DNA of 64,000 nt, from contig CAUHNW010000007.1 in the NCBI GenBank assembly GCA_959607825.1, forward strand, positions 87,263 to 151,262, written 5' to 3'. Both the position numbers and the translations under genes were made by a program. This document shows positions 51,607 through 60,747 of the stretch, in pieces; positions within the stretch are counted from its first letter, which is position 1; each line of letters begins with the position of its first letter. The notes beneath the pieces are model-generated. The model was not told the origin of the DNA. It ran no database searches and saw only the letters and a program-made list of their open reading frames with translations. The DNA is from HGM13006 sp900757695 (GTDB lineage: Bacteria > Bacillota > Clostridia > Oscillospirales > Oscillospiraceae).

Positions 51607-53733
51607 TTGTTGTTGGAAAACCTGTTTCTGCTGGGCTTCGTTGGCGCTGCGGTTGCACTGATCTTTGCATTTATTCAGCGTGGCATCGTTATGAAGCACT
51701 CGGAAGGCAACGACAAGATGGTCGAGATCGCACAGGCCATTCGGGACGGTGCTAATGCTTACCTGAAGCATCAGTACATGACCGTTGGCAAGGTCTTTGC
51801 CGTTGTGTTCGTTATTCTTCTCATTATGGCATTTGCCACGGGCGGCGAGATGCTGTCCAAGTTTACCCCCTTCGCATTTATCACCGGTGGTGTGTTCTCC
51901 ATGCTGGCTGGCTTTATCGGCATGAAGATCGCTACCAACTCCAATGCGCGTACTGCTCAGGCTGCTTATGAGAGCCTGAACAAGGGCCTGCGTGTTGCGT
52001 TCTCCTCCGGCTCTGTCATGGGCTTCACCGTGGTAGGTCTGGGCATGCTGGACGTTACCATGTGGTTCTGCATCCTGCACTTCGCTTTCGGCATCACCGA
52101 TCCCGTTGAGCTGGGCAACATCATGGTTATGAACGGCATGGGCGCTTCCTTCATGGCTCTGTTCGCTCGCGTTGGCGGCGGTATCTACACCAAGGCTGCC
52201 GATGTAGGCGCTGACCTGGTTGGTAAGGTTGAGGCTGGTATCCCCGAGGATGACCCCCGTAACCCCGCTACCATTGCCGATAACGTTGGCGACAACGTTG
52301 GCGACGTAGCCGGCATGGGCGCTGACCTGTATGAGAGCTATGTTGGCTCCATTCTGGCCACCTTTGCTCTGGCTGCTACCGCTGGCTATGGCTTCAAGGG
52401 CATGCTGCTTCCGCTGATGATCGCTGTCACCGGTATGGTTTGCTCCCTGATCGGCTCTTTCATGGTCAAGACCAAGGAAGATGCAGACCAGAAGTCCCTG
52501 CTGAAGACTCTGCGTACCGGCACCTATTCCGCAGCTGTTCTGGCTGCAATCTGCGCTGCTGTTCTGACCTACGCAATCATGGGCAACATGGGCATCTTTG
52601 TTGCGATCCTCTGCGGTCTGGTGGGCGGCTGTGCCATCGGTTACTTCACCGAGTACTACACCTCTGACACCTATAAGCCCACTCAGGAGCTGGCTGCCGC
52701 TTCCGAGACCGGTTCCGCTACCATCATCATTGGCGGTATTTCTCTGGGCCTGAAGTCTACTGCTTCCTCCATCCTCATTGTTGGTGCTGCAGTTCTGATC
52801 TCCTATTTCGCAGCCGGCGGCTCTCTGGCCATCGTGGACGAGACCGGCGCCTTTACTACCGCATTTAATCAGGGCCTGTACGGCATCGGCATCGCCGGTG
52901 TTGGCATGCTCTCCACCCTGGGCATCACCCTTGCTACCGACGCATACGGCCCCGTTGCCGATAACGCCGGCGGCATTGCCGAGATGGCTGAGCTGCCCGA
53001 GTTCGTCCGTGATCGTACCGATGCACTGGACTCTCTGGGCAACACCACTGCCGCTACCGGAAAGGGCTTTGCAATCGGCTCCGCTTCTCTGACTGCTCTG
53101 GCTCTGCTGGTTTCCTATGTCAGCATTGTTCAGACCAAGACCCCCGATACCCTGAACTTCGCTCTGACCAGCCCCACCGTTCTGGTCGGCCTGTTCATCG
53201 GCGCTATGTTGACCTTCGTGTTCTCTGCCTTCACCATGGGTGCTGTACAGACTGCTGCACAGACCATCGTTACCGAGGTTCGCCGTCAGTTTAAGGAGAT
53301 CCCCGGCATCATGGAAGGCAAGGCAAAGCCTGACTATCAGGCATGCGTTGGCATGTGCACCAAGGGCGCTCTCCATGAGATGGTCGCTCCCGCACTGCTC
53401 GCAATCATTGTTCCCATTGTTACCGGCCTGATCCTCGGACCCACCGGTGTAGTTGGCCTGCTGGGCGGCGTTTCCGTTACCGGTTTCGCTATGGCAGTAT
53501 TTATGTCCAACGCCGGCGGCGCTTGGGATAACGCCAAGAAGTACATTGAGAGAGGCAACCACGGCGGTAAGGGCAGCGAGCAGCATAAGGCAGCCGTTGT
53601 CGGCGACACCGTTGGCGATCCCTTCAAGGATACTTCCGGTCCTTCTCTGAACATCCTCATCAAGCTGGTTTCCACGGTTTCCATCGTGTTCTCCGGCCTG
53701 ATCGTGGCCTTCAACCTGATGGGCCTCCTGTAA
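51607..53733 (+). CDS. hppA: K+-dependent membrane-bound ion-pumping pyrophosphatase
   Basis: The 708-residue protein spans the membrane about 16 times and couples hydrolysis of pyrophosphate to pumping of H+ or Na+. Motifs are GGGIYTKAADVGADLVGKVE, DDPRNPATIADNVGDNVGD, the ion-gate region DLYESYVGS, and C-terminal DTVGDPFKDTSGP. GNTTAATGKG has Ala where K+-independent enzymes have Lys, so it should need K+. H+ versus Na+ specificity is not decided here. Three in-frame TTG codons (51607, 51610, 51613) follow AAGGAG; the second or third has better spacing. Codons (GCT, GTT, CGT, AAC) indicate very high expression. Confidence 0.95.
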   Translation: MLLENLFLLGFVGAAVALIFAFIQRGIVMKHSEGNDKMVEIAQAIRDGANAYLKHQYMTVGKVFAVVFVILLIMAFATGGEMLSKFTPFAFITGGVFSMLAGFIGMKIATNSNARTAQAAYESLNKGLRVAFSSGSVMGFTVVGLGMLDVTMWFCILHFAFGITDPVELGNIMVMNGMGASFMALFARVGGGIYTKAADVGADLVGKVEAGIPEDDPRNPATIADNVGDNVGDVAGMGADLYESYVGSILATFALAATAGYGFKGMLLPLMIAVTGMVCSLIGSFMVKTKEDADQKSLLKTLRTGTYSAAVLAAICAAVLTYAIMGNMGIFVAILCGLVGGCAIGYFTEYYTSDTYKPTQELAAASETGSATIIIGGISLGLKSTASSILIVGAAVLISYFAAGGSLAIVDETGAFTTAFNQGLYGIGIAGVGMLSTLGITLATDAYGPVADNAGGIAEMAELPEFVRDRTDALDSLGNTTAATGKGFAIGSASLTALALLVSYVSIVQTKTPDTLNFALTSPTVLVGLFIGAMLTFVFSAFTMGAVQTAAQTIVTEVRRQFKEIPGIMEGKAKPDYQACVGMCTKGALHEMVAPALLAIIVPIVTGLILGPTGVVGLLGGVSVTGFAMAVFMSNAGGAWDNAKKYIERGNHGGKGSEQHKAAVVGDTVGDPFKDTSGPSLNILIKLVSTVSIVFSGLIVAFNLMGLL

Positions 53734-53749
53734 TTTCAGATTACACGGT

Positions 53750-53780
53750 TCCGGGCTGCCGCATTGCGGCAGCCCGGTTT
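53750..53780 (+). terminator. Terminator of hppA
   Basis: Perfect stem CCGGGCTGCCGC/GCGGCAGCCCGG followed by TTT. Confidence 0.85.
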
Positions 53781-53806
53781 GGCTATATTGCCCGCATGAT
53801 CGCAGG

Positions 53807-53846
53807 AAAAGGGGCTGTCTCGCTTTCTTGTGAGACAGCCCCTTTT
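53807..53846. terminator. Terminator of the hot-dog gene (twin of 63069)
   Basis: 15-bp stem AAAAGGGGCTGTCTC/GAGACAGCCCCTTTT works in either direction. Stem and loop are nearly identical to the hairpin at 63069-63105. Confidence 0.88.
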
Positions 53847-53848
53847 CA

Positions 53849-55231
53849 TTACTCCTCTTCCCGGCTGGGAAGCTTTACAGTGGCAGGAATCTCCTGCCCA
53901 ATATTTCCGTCCAGATCCTCACACCAGCAGATGAGATCTACATAGTGGCCTCCGTCCTCGCCGATATATTTATCATACACATAGCCTCTGGTGATGAATG
54001 CATCGTCTCCAAAGCCGTGAATGTTGGCATAGCGGTCCTTCATATAGGGCACCTTCAAAAGCTCTGTGGGACGATAGAAGCCCGCAGGGAAGTGGTTGAA
54101 CTGCGCTTCCTTGGGCGCATCGTTCACGAAACGCCAGCCTAATCGGGTCACAAAGCCCTGATCGCCGCACCAGTTGGTAAGGATCCTGGTTCCCATGAGC
54201 TTTGCGTGGAAATTGTAGAGATAGGCAATGCTTCCAAGCCCAAGGTGGCCAGACTCATTGTCGTACAGACCGGTCTCCGGATTATAGCGGTAGAAGTGCG
54301 GATCCCCGCCCTTGCCGGTCAGAACTTCCTGAAGTCCATTGTTGTCCTTCAGCAGATTCCATGCCGCAATGGTACGGACGATCTCAAAGCCCACCTGCGG
54401 GGGTGCTGCCACCGGCGTTGGCTCGTCGCCAATGTTCACATCCTCCCAGTAGAGGGGCTGCGCTCCACGGATCTTCTCGTGGGTCCAGATATCCTTGAAT
54501 ACCTCATAGTCCTCCGGCGTCATGAAATGGGACTTGTGCCGTGCTGTACCGCCGACTCCACCGCCGCCGGGCATAGGAGGCGGTGCCTTTTTTCCATCGC
54601 CGGGGCCTTTATCGCCCGGTGCTTTTTTCGGAGGCGCACCTGGCACTTCGGAAGCGAGAATCTCATTGATTTCCGGATCCTTGGAGCGCATCAGCTGTTC
54701 CGGCCAACGCCGGGTGCAGCGTGCCACCAGCTGATCCTTCTGGTTATATACATCGGTGCAGCAGATGAAGATCATCAGCCGCTTGATGCTGCCCTCCTTT
54801 GGCGTTACATCCACCACCTGCCAGCCGCTGTCCTCTGTTCGGAAGCTATCCCCGGGGAATACCGGCGCAAAAAACGCATCGGTATGGTCATAGCCATCCC
54901 CGAGGAACGCTGTTCCATCGGGCCGAATCAGATACCCCAGCTCCGGCGGCACATTGTACCGGGTTTCTGTGGATACGTAGCCGGGAATGGCCGGAAGGTT
55001 CCCCCATACCGTCTTTTTGGCGTACTCGGGATCATTGAACAGTGGATTCCACCGATCCCAGCAGCGGGCGTACAGCTGCATGACCCACAGGTCTGTGGAG
55101 GGCATTGCAGGGGCCTTTCCACCAAACATTCGTCCCGTTTCGCCTCTGTTATAGCGGTCTATGGCCGCCTGCTCCTCTGGGGTGTAAACGCCGGGGTAGA
55201 AGATCTCCATTTTTTCTTCTGGGAAGCGCAT
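53849..55231 (-). CDS. Two-part hot-dog (MaoC/FAS1-like) dehydratase family protein
   Basis: The start ATG at 55231 has AAAGGA 8 nt before it; a longer frame would begin in the promoter. The 460 residues form two regions. One (about 70-200) contains AFFAPVFPGDSFRTEDSGWQ followed by VTPKEGSIKRLMIFICCTDV. The other (from about 275) contains YWEDVNIGDEPTPVAAPPQV and resembles the entry of MaoC-like hydratases. They are joined by a Gly/Pro/Lys-rich linker (KKAPGDKGPGDGKKAPPPMP). Hot-dog enzymes of this type hydrate or dehydrate acyl-CoA or related thioesters. No classical D/H hydratase motif was verified, so activity is uncertain. No export signal. Confidence 0.68.
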   Translation of the reverse strand: MRFPEEKMEIFYPGVYTPEEQAAIDRYNRGETGRMFGGKAPAMPSTDLWVMQLYARCWDRWNPLFNDPEYAKKTVWGNLPAIPGYVSTETRYNVPPELGYLIRPDGTAFLGDGYDHTDAFFAPVFPGDSFRTEDSGWQVVDVTPKEGSIKRLMIFICCTDVYNQKDQLVARCTRRWPEQLMRSKDPEINEILASEVPGAPPKKAPGDKGPGDGKKAPPPMPGGGGVGGTARHKSHFMTPEDYEVFKDIWTHEKIRGAQPLYWEDVNIGDEPTPVAAPPQVGFEIVRTIAAWNLLKDNNGLQEVLTGKGGDPHFYRYNPETGLYDNESGHLGLGSIAYLYNFHAKLMGTRILTNWCGDQGFVTRLGWRFVNDAPKEAQFNHFPAGFYRPTELLKVPYMKDRYANIHGFGDDAFITRGYVYDKYIGEDGGHYVDLICWCEDLDGNIGQEIPATVKLPSREEE

Positions 55232-55274
55232 GGTCATCGTCCTTTCTCCGTTCTGTCTGGTTTCTATCACGGCT

Positions 55275-55304
55275 ATTGTATCACGAATTCTAACTATTGG
55301 GCAA
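55275..55304 (-). promoter_or_regulatory. Promoter of the hot-dog gene
   Basis: TTGCCC (55304-55299), 18-nt spacer, TACAAT (55280-55275). Confidence 0.65.
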
Positions 55305-55349
55305 GCCACAGTTTGACCGCTCTGTATCCATATGGCGTCCCAATACAGC

Positions 55350-55383
55350 GCAGGGGCCGAATCCGTTTGGATCCGGCCCCTGC
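55350..55383. terminator. Terminator of solute-binding gene 2
   Basis: 15-bp stem GCAGGGGCCGAATCC/GGATCCGGCCCCTGC with one mismatch. The following T runs are weak. Confidence 0.65.
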
Positions 55384-55423
55384 TTGCTTATGGTGAGGAG
55401 AACACACAAGATATCAAGTTTCG

Positions 55424-57184
55424 TTACGCGCCAATGCTCAAATAGGTGTCAATGGCATTCTGATACAGCTCCGTCATGCGCGCAATATCAAAGGAGCTGT
55501 TTACTTCCTCAATAAAGCTGTCCCATTCGTCCATGGACTTGCCGCCGGTGATGAACTGGAGGCATGTGGTGCTGACAAAGCTGCCCACATCCGAGGAAAT
55601 GCCGGAGTACTCCGTCTGATCTTCCACCGTCCAAACGGCACCGGGGGCCTGTGTGCTGGTGGTGTTTCTGAGCCACAGATCAATTGCATTCACCTGTGCA
55701 TCGGTATAGCCCAGATAGTTGCGCTCATTGATGCAAATGGAACAGGGCGTGGAAGAGGTGTACTTAATGAGGCACAGTGCAAAGTCATAGCCATCGGGAT
55801 TGTTGGTGATCAAATCGGTGAAAACAGGCTCGCCCTCTGCGTTGTATTCAAAGGATACGCCTTCTACGCCATAGTTGGCCAGCAGGATACCATCGTCAGA
55901 GTAGAAATAATCAATGATCCGAAGCGCCAATTCGATGTCCGGACAGGTGCCTGCCACGGCTGCACCGCCCTTGCTAACCCGGGAGGTTCCTGCATCGTCA
56001 AAGCCGCACAGGTCGCCCTCATTCAGAACCATGGCGCGAACCGGCTGTACATTACTGTCGGGCTCATAGCCGGAGAGATTATTGATGCCATTGACCGAGG
56101 TGGTAAAGAAGCCGGAGGCGTTGCCTACGATCTCATCGTCTGTGGCTGTGTTGTTCATGGTCTGGGACATGAAATCCGGAGAAATGAAGCCCTCCTGATA
56201 CCAGTCGGCCATCAGCTGGATATAGTCCCGGAAGCCATCCATGGGTACGCAGTACTGAATCTGATCGTCCTGATAGACCCAGCCGCCCAGCGCATTGTTA
56301 TCGCCATTGGCTGTAATGCCGAAGGCACTGCCCAGCGTGGAGTTGCCATTGGCTGCGATCCAGAAGGGATGGGCGCAATCATTCTTCGCCTGGAACGTCT
56401 TGAGCACATTGTAGAGGTCATCGACCGTCACAGGAGTATCCAGACCGTCTGCATCCAGCCAGTCCTGACGGATCGCAGGGCCGGAGGAGGGGATCAGGCT
56501 GTCCTGAATATTCTCTGCCAGCACCACAGCCCCGGACTCTGTATAGACGTCTCGTGCAATGGAGGGGTTGTTGTCCAGAATATCGAAATAGTTGGGCATA
56601 ACGTCCCGATAGTCCTCAAAGTTGACGATCACATCGCCGTCTACCAGATCATCCATGTTGCCGGTATAGAACATACCAAAGTTGAAGATCATATCCGGCA
56701 GCTCGTTGGCCGCCACCATCAGGCTCATGGAGTCGGAGGCTGTCAGCAGGTTGGCAGTGGTGAAATTCAGGGTCACACCGGTACGCTTCTGAAGCTCCGA
56801 ATAAACCTGACCATCGGTTCCGTAGTCGGTGATCACTGCCATCACAGGGGGTACTACATAGTCCCATGCCGTCAGCGTAACCGGCTCATCCACCAAAGGC
56901 AGCGGCTCCGCCTCTGTATAGGTACGAACAATCTCGGTATCTGAAGTGGCTTCCGCCGTATCTTCTAAAGATGCTGCAGGCTCTGCCTCCGCAAGACTGG
57001 CCGGTTCCTTGGCACTATCCGATGCGGCAACCGGTGCCTCTGAGGTCTCAGGTGCTGCGGCTTCTGTTTCGGCAGGCTGTGTGCTTTCACCGGCGGATTT
57101 GGTAGAAGCCGATGTGCCGCCGCAGGCAGCGAGCGCAAAGATCATGCACAGACACAAGGCCATGGCCAGAAATCTCTTTTTCAT
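55424..57184 (-). CDS. Extracellular solute-binding lipoprotein 2
   Basis: ATG 57184 with AAAGGA 9 nt upstream gives 586 residues. Its lipoprotein signal ends FALAACG and is followed by an acidic Ala/Ser/Glu linker. The binding fold repeats the features of the gene at 49031: QKRTGVTLNFTTANLLTASD, LPDMIFNFGMFYTGN and PAIRQDWLDADGLDTPVTVD. The two are paralogues. No importer permease is present, so it either uses an importer encoded elsewhere or acts as a surface receptor. It lies between the hot-dog and flavoenzyme genes, all on the minus strand but each with its own promoter. Confidence 0.88.
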   Translation of the reverse strand: MKKRFLAMALCLCMIFALAACGGTSASTKSAGESTQPAETEAAAPETSEAPVAASDSAKEPASLAEAEPAASLEDTAEATSDTEIVRTYTEAEPLPLVDEPVTLTAWDYVVPPVMAVITDYGTDGQVYSELQKRTGVTLNFTTANLLTASDSMSLMVAANELPDMIFNFGMFYTGNMDDLVDGDVIVNFEDYRDVMPNYFDILDNNPSIARDVYTESGAVVLAENIQDSLIPSSGPAIRQDWLDADGLDTPVTVDDLYNVLKTFQAKNDCAHPFWIAANGNSTLGSAFGITANGDNNALGGWVYQDDQIQYCVPMDGFRDYIQLMADWYQEGFISPDFMSQTMNNTATDDEIVGNASGFFTTSVNGINNLSGYEPDSNVQPVRAMVLNEGDLCGFDDAGTSRVSKGGAAVAGTCPDIELALRIIDYFYSDDGILLANYGVEGVSFEYNAEGEPVFTDLITNNPDGYDFALCLIKYTSSTPCSICINERNYLGYTDAQVNAIDLWLRNTTSTQAPGAVWTVEDQTEYSGISSDVGSFVSTTCLQFITGGKSMDEWDSFIEEVNSSFDIARMTELYQNAIDTYLSIGA

Positions 57185-57217
57185 TACCTTCATTCCTTTC
57201 TGGGTATTCATATTGTT

Positions 57218-57246
57218 ATTGTACGAACTACCCGCCGTGGAGGCAA
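57218..57246 (-). promoter_or_regulatory. Promoter of solute-binding lipoprotein 2
   Basis: TTGCCT (57246-57241), 17-nt spacer, TACAAT (57223-57218). A TTTGATATTC half-site lies upstream at 57313-57322. Confidence 0.65.
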
Positions 57247-57337
57247 ATGCCGAAAAATTATGAGCCATAACTGCCGGTTATCCGTGCAATATATGCAAGT
57301 GGAAACGCAAAATTTGATATTCGGGGTCGCAGAGAAT

Positions 57338-57368
57338 ATCCCCGATACTCGGGCCGAGTACCGGGGAT
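57338..57368. terminator. 31-bp near-perfect palindrome after the flavoenzyme gene
   Basis: ATCCCCGATACTCGG and CCGAGTACCGGGGAT are 15-nt arms around a single G with one mismatch. It can terminate the flavoenzyme transcript as a hairpin, but the T run is poor. The near-zero loop and the shared GATACTC core with 50943 would also fit a dimeric protein-binding site. Confidence 0.5.
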
Positions 57369-57383
57369 CGGATGCATATTTCC

Positions 57384-59387
57384 TTACAGGATCATCGCTC
57401 TGGAATAAGCTTCACGGTTGCAGACCTCCAGATTGCCTGCGCCGTTGCAGTCGCCAATGGCGTAGAACTCAGTGGTCAGGCCGGAATAGTCAAAGGCCTC
57501 AGCTGTCAGCGGGGTCATACCGCCGCAGATCACCACGTTGTCGCCGGTAACGGTGTGCTCACCATCGGCCATGCGGTAAGTTACCGTGTTGCCCTCTACC
57601 TTTATGGTTTCTGCCTCGGTAATGCCGGTGAGATTATCATAGGCCTCCCAGGCAGCGGCCTCTCTCGCCTCGCCGTTGGGGCCGGCCTTTACAAAGGCCA
57701 TGGTGATATAGTGCAGGCCGGAGGCGTTGTGGGCCAGCTTCTTCTGCCGGGTGAGCACCGTAACGTCATGGCCGAGACCACAGAGATACATGGCTGTCTC
57801 AATACCCACCTCGGAGCCGCCAACGATCACCACGTGCTTGCCCAGCTCCGGCTCTCTGCCGCAGGTATCCAGACAGGACATATACTGAGGCTTCAGCTTC
57901 CCGCTCTCATCCTTCAGGCCGGGAATGTTGGGGATGTTGACCTTGGCGCCGGTGGCCGCCAGCACCGCATCATAGCCGCCAGCCTGAATCATCTGACGGG
58001 TAGGTGTCGTATTCATGACTACCTTGACCCCGGATTTTCCCAGTTCACGGATCAGCCAGTTCTTAAAATTCTGAATGGGCCACTTAAAGGGGAAGTAGTC
58101 GCTGTGGAACAGCTGTCCGCCCAGCTGACCGGACTTCTCATACAGGGTCACATCATGGCCCCGCTGGGCAGCATAGATCGCCGCACGCATACCGGCAGGA
58201 CCGCCGCCAATTACGGCCACCTTTTTGGGCTCGGCACTCTTCTCCACCAGCCGATGGAGCTTATGCCCCAATCCCATCAGCGGGTTGACAGAGCAGACCG
58301 AAGTCCACGGATCCGGCTCCGGCAGCATGACGCCGTGGCATTTGTTGCACTTGAGGCAGGGCGTAATGTCTTCCCCACGGCCCTCATAGAGCTTCTTGCC
58401 ATATTCATCATCGGCCATAAAGCCTCGGGCAATGCCGAACATATCGCACTTGCCCTCCACCAGATACCGCTCCATCTCATCGGGCTCCTGAAAGCCGCCG
58501 ATGGGCTTCATGAGCATATGGAAGCCCATGGTTTTGACCTTTGCACAGAAAGCCACTGCGGGGTGAACACCCTGTGTAAAGTTGTAGCCCGTGGGATGGG
58601 AGGCACAGCCGTCATGCTCACGGACTTCCAGAATGTCCACAACATCGTCAAAAAGACGGATGAACTCCAGTGCATCATCCTCGTTATAGCCGCCGCCCAT
58701 CTTGGCGTTGCCGCCATAGCCGTTGTTCTGCTCCCATGCAAGGACTGCCTCGATGATGAATTTCTTGCCGAAGGCCTTCCGAATGGCGGTACATACCTCA
58801 TGGAACAGCCGAGTGCGGTTCTCCACTGTGCCGCCATCATACTGGTCATCCCGCTTGCCGCCGGGATTCATCAGCATATCCGCCCGGAAGCTGACGCCGT
58901 CATAGCCCAGATTCTTATACCGACGAATCTTCGCCACGGTGAGCTCCATCACTTCATGGAGCCGCTCTGCGGGAAGCTTTTCCGTGGGCTTGCCATGGGG
59001 GCCCATGCCCCGACCGCCGTAGAGGGAGAAGCCGTCCGGGTATACCATATTTGTAGTCAAAATGATCTTAGAACCGTAGAAGTGCACTTCCTCACACATC
59101 TGAGACACGTAGTTATGTACCGCAGGGTCTGTCATATCAAAGGCCTGCATGTGGGTCATATCCATGTCCATGGGGCCATGACGCTGCTGAGGATACTCTG
59201 CCCATTCCGCAAAGTTTACGATGGCAGCGCCGTTTTTTGCCAGATTGGCGGCAAATGCCCGATAGCCCTCTGCGGGATAGGTCTCCGGCCCCTGTAGAAA
59301 ATGAGGGGATGCATTGGGATAGGTCAGCCGGTTTTTAATGATCTGTCCACCCACCATAATAGGGGACAAAAGCTTCTGATAGCGCAC
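57384..59387 (-). CDS. Old Yellow Enzyme/2,4-dienoyl-CoA reductase-like flavoenzyme with atypical motifs
   Basis: A GTG start at 59387 follows AAGGAGGAG; length is 667. The layout is that of 2,4-dienoyl-CoA reductase, BaiCD and related ene-reductases: FMN TIM barrel (1-330), Fe-S cysteines, then FAD (GGGPAGM, 394-400) and NAD(P) (VIVGGSEVGIE) domains. It is atypical. The region that normally carries the H-x2-H/N and Tyr catalytic residues reads GVSFRADMLMNPGGKRDDQY before GGTVENR. The cluster cysteines are C344, C347, C350 and C365, a C-x2-C-x2-C-x14-C pattern rather than C-x2-C-x3-C-x11-C. It probably reduces an activated C=C bond of an unknown substrate. Confidence 0.85.
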   Translation of the reverse strand: MRYQKLLSPIMVGGQIIKNRLTYPNASPHFLQGPETYPAEGYRAFAANLAKNGAAIVNFAEWAEYPQQRHGPMDMDMTHMQAFDMTDPAVHNYVSQMCEEVHFYGSKIILTTNMVYPDGFSLYGGRGMGPHGKPTEKLPAERLHEVMELTVAKIRRYKNLGYDGVSFRADMLMNPGGKRDDQYDGGTVENRTRLFHEVCTAIRKAFGKKFIIEAVLAWEQNNGYGGNAKMGGGYNEDDALEFIRLFDDVVDILEVREHDGCASHPTGYNFTQGVHPAVAFCAKVKTMGFHMLMKPIGGFQEPDEMERYLVEGKCDMFGIARGFMADDEYGKKLYEGRGEDITPCLKCNKCHGVMLPEPDPWTSVCSVNPLMGLGHKLHRLVEKSAEPKKVAVIGGGPAGMRAAIYAAQRGHDVTLYEKSGQLGGQLFHSDYFPFKWPIQNFKNWLIRELGKSGVKVVMNTTPTRQMIQAGGYDAVLAATGAKVNIPNIPGLKDESGKLKPQYMSCLDTCGREPELGKHVVIVGGSEVGIETAMYLCGLGHDVTVLTRQKKLAHNASGLHYITMAFVKAGPNGEAREAAAWEAYDNLTGITEAETIKVEGNTVTYRMADGEHTVTGDNVVICGGMTPLTAEAFDYSGLTTEFYAIGDCNGAGNLEVCNREAYSRAMIL

Positions 59388-59405
59388 AAAAATCTCCTCC
59401 TTATT

Positions 59406-59462
59406 GCACTATAATGCTTATAATTCTAATTATATGGTATCATGAACCCATAGTGCTTTCAA
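59406..59462 (-). promoter_or_regulatory. Promoter and nested inverted repeats of the flavoenzyme gene
   Basis: TTGAAA (59462-59457), 17-nt spacer, TACCAT (59439-59434). Around the start site lies the palindrome TATAATT-CT-AATTATA (59419-59434). An outer inverted pair GCACTAT (59406-59412)/ATAGTGC (59450-59456) encloses it, with one arm in the spacer. This arrangement suggests a repressor or DNA loop. Confidence 0.6.
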
Positions 59463-59540
59463 GCATTTTCATCAATTTTTGTGTAAATAAGCCATGCTGA
59501 TTTGGCATACTCCATAGCCACATCCTATCCGCTGCAAAAA

Positions 59541-59565
59541 CGGCGTACCCAAATTGGGTGCGCCG
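59541..59565 (-). terminator. Terminator of deoB
   Basis: CGGCG.ACCCAA/TTGGGT.CGCCG stem followed on the minus strand by TTTTT. Confidence 0.85.
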
Positions 59566-59586
59566 ATTTGAACATGCTTTCCTTTA

Positions 59587-60747
59587 TCACAGAATGCTGG
59601 TTCCCACTTTGGGCGCCGGAGCCCCCAGAGCGTGGAGTATGGTTGCGCCTACGTCTCCAAAGGTCTCACGGATCCCCGCAGGGCCGGGGATAATGCCCCT
59701 GTGCCAGAGCAGCACCGGAATATGCTCCCGGGTGTGGTCAGAGCCGGTATGGGTGGGATCGCAGCCATGGTCTGCGGTGATCACCAGCAGGGTGTCGTCG
59801 TCCATGGCCTCCATCAGCAGCGGCAGATAATCATCGACGGCCTTGAGCCCCGCACCATAGGCCTCCACGTTTCTCCGGTGGCCCCATTTCATATCAAAGT
59901 CCAGAAGGTTGATAAAAATGAGTCCGTCCTTCTCCCGGACTGCCCGCAGCGCTTCGCCCATACCCACGAAGTTGTCCGATGTTTTGACGGTGCTGGTAAA
60001 ACTCGCCTCCGGGAAAATATCGACAGGCTTGCCGATGGAGTGGATTTCGATCCCGTTTTCAGTCAGAATCTCAAGATCCGTCTTTTCCGGCGGACAGGCT
60101 GCATAGTCGTGGCGGTTTGCGGTGCGCACATAGTTTCCCGGCGTTCCCACAAAGGGCCGGGCGATCACACGGCCCACACCAAAGCCCAGCTGGTCCAGCA
60201 TGGTTCGGGTCTGGGCACACCACTGATAGAGGGTCTCCAGCGGCACCGTCTCTTCATGGGCGGCAATCTGGAATACACTGTCCGCAGAGGTATATACGAT
60301 GGGGAACCCTGTCTTCTGATGTTCCTCCCCCAGCCGGGCAATGATCTCTGTGCCAGAGGCTACCTCGTTGCCCAAAATGCCTCTGCCGATCAGCTTTGTA
60401 AAGGCATCAATGATCTCTGTGGGGAAACCCTCCGGGAAGGTATCAAAGGCCATCGTGGTGGGGACGCCCATCACCTCCCAGTGACCCACGATGGAGTCCT
60501 TGCCTTTGGAAAGCTCCCGGCACTTTCCGTATACGCCCCGGGGCTGCACCCCGGTTGAAAAGGCCTCCAGACCGGGGATCTGCATCAGGCCCAGCTTTTC
60601 CAGATTGGGCAGCTTCAGGCCGGGATTCCCCGCTATGGTATGCTGTACGGTGGCCGTTCCGGCGTCGCCATATTGTTCGGCATCGGGCAGCGCTCCAACG
60701 CCTACGGAATCCAGCAAAAAAAGCATAACACGCTTGAACTGTTTCAT
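59587..60747 (-). CDS. deoB: Phosphopentomutase
   Basis: DeoB interconverts (deoxy)ribose 1- and 5-phosphate in nucleoside breakdown. ATG 60747 with GAGGTGA upstream gives 386 residues. The alkaline-phosphatase-like metal sites are visible: LLDSVGVGALPDA, the phosphorylated Thr region (about residue 85) and VITADHGCDPTHTGSDHTRE. It uses products of nucleosides imported by the 39758-44837 system, though it stands alone here with its own promoter and terminator. Confidence 0.95.
   Translation of the reverse strand: MKQFKRVMLFLLDSVGVGALPDAEQYGDAGTATVQHTIAGNPGLKLPNLEKLGLMQIPGLEAFSTGVQPRGVYGKCRELSKGKDSIVGHWEVMGVPTTMAFDTFPEGFPTEIIDAFTKLIGRGILGNEVASGTEIIARLGEEHQKTGFPIVYTSADSVFQIAAHEETVPLETLYQWCAQTRTMLDQLGFGVGRVIARPFVGTPGNYVRTANRHDYAACPPEKTDLEILTENGIEIHSIGKPVDIFPEASFTSTVKTSDNFVGMGEALRAVREKDGLIFINLLDFDMKWGHRRNVEAYGAGLKAVDDYLPLLMEAMDDDTLLVITADHGCDPTHTGSDHTREHIPVLLWHRGIIPGPAGIRETFGDVGATILHALGAPAPKVGTSIL

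Noticed and set aside
51589..53586. 665-codon minus-strand frame opposite hppA
   Set aside because: Arises from the strong codon bias of hppA (few stops in the complement). No start signal, low-complexity composition.
57372..59297. 641-codon plus-strand frame opposite the flavoenzyme gene
   Set aside because: Shadow of a gene with clear FMN, Fe-S and FAD motifs. No ribosome binding site.
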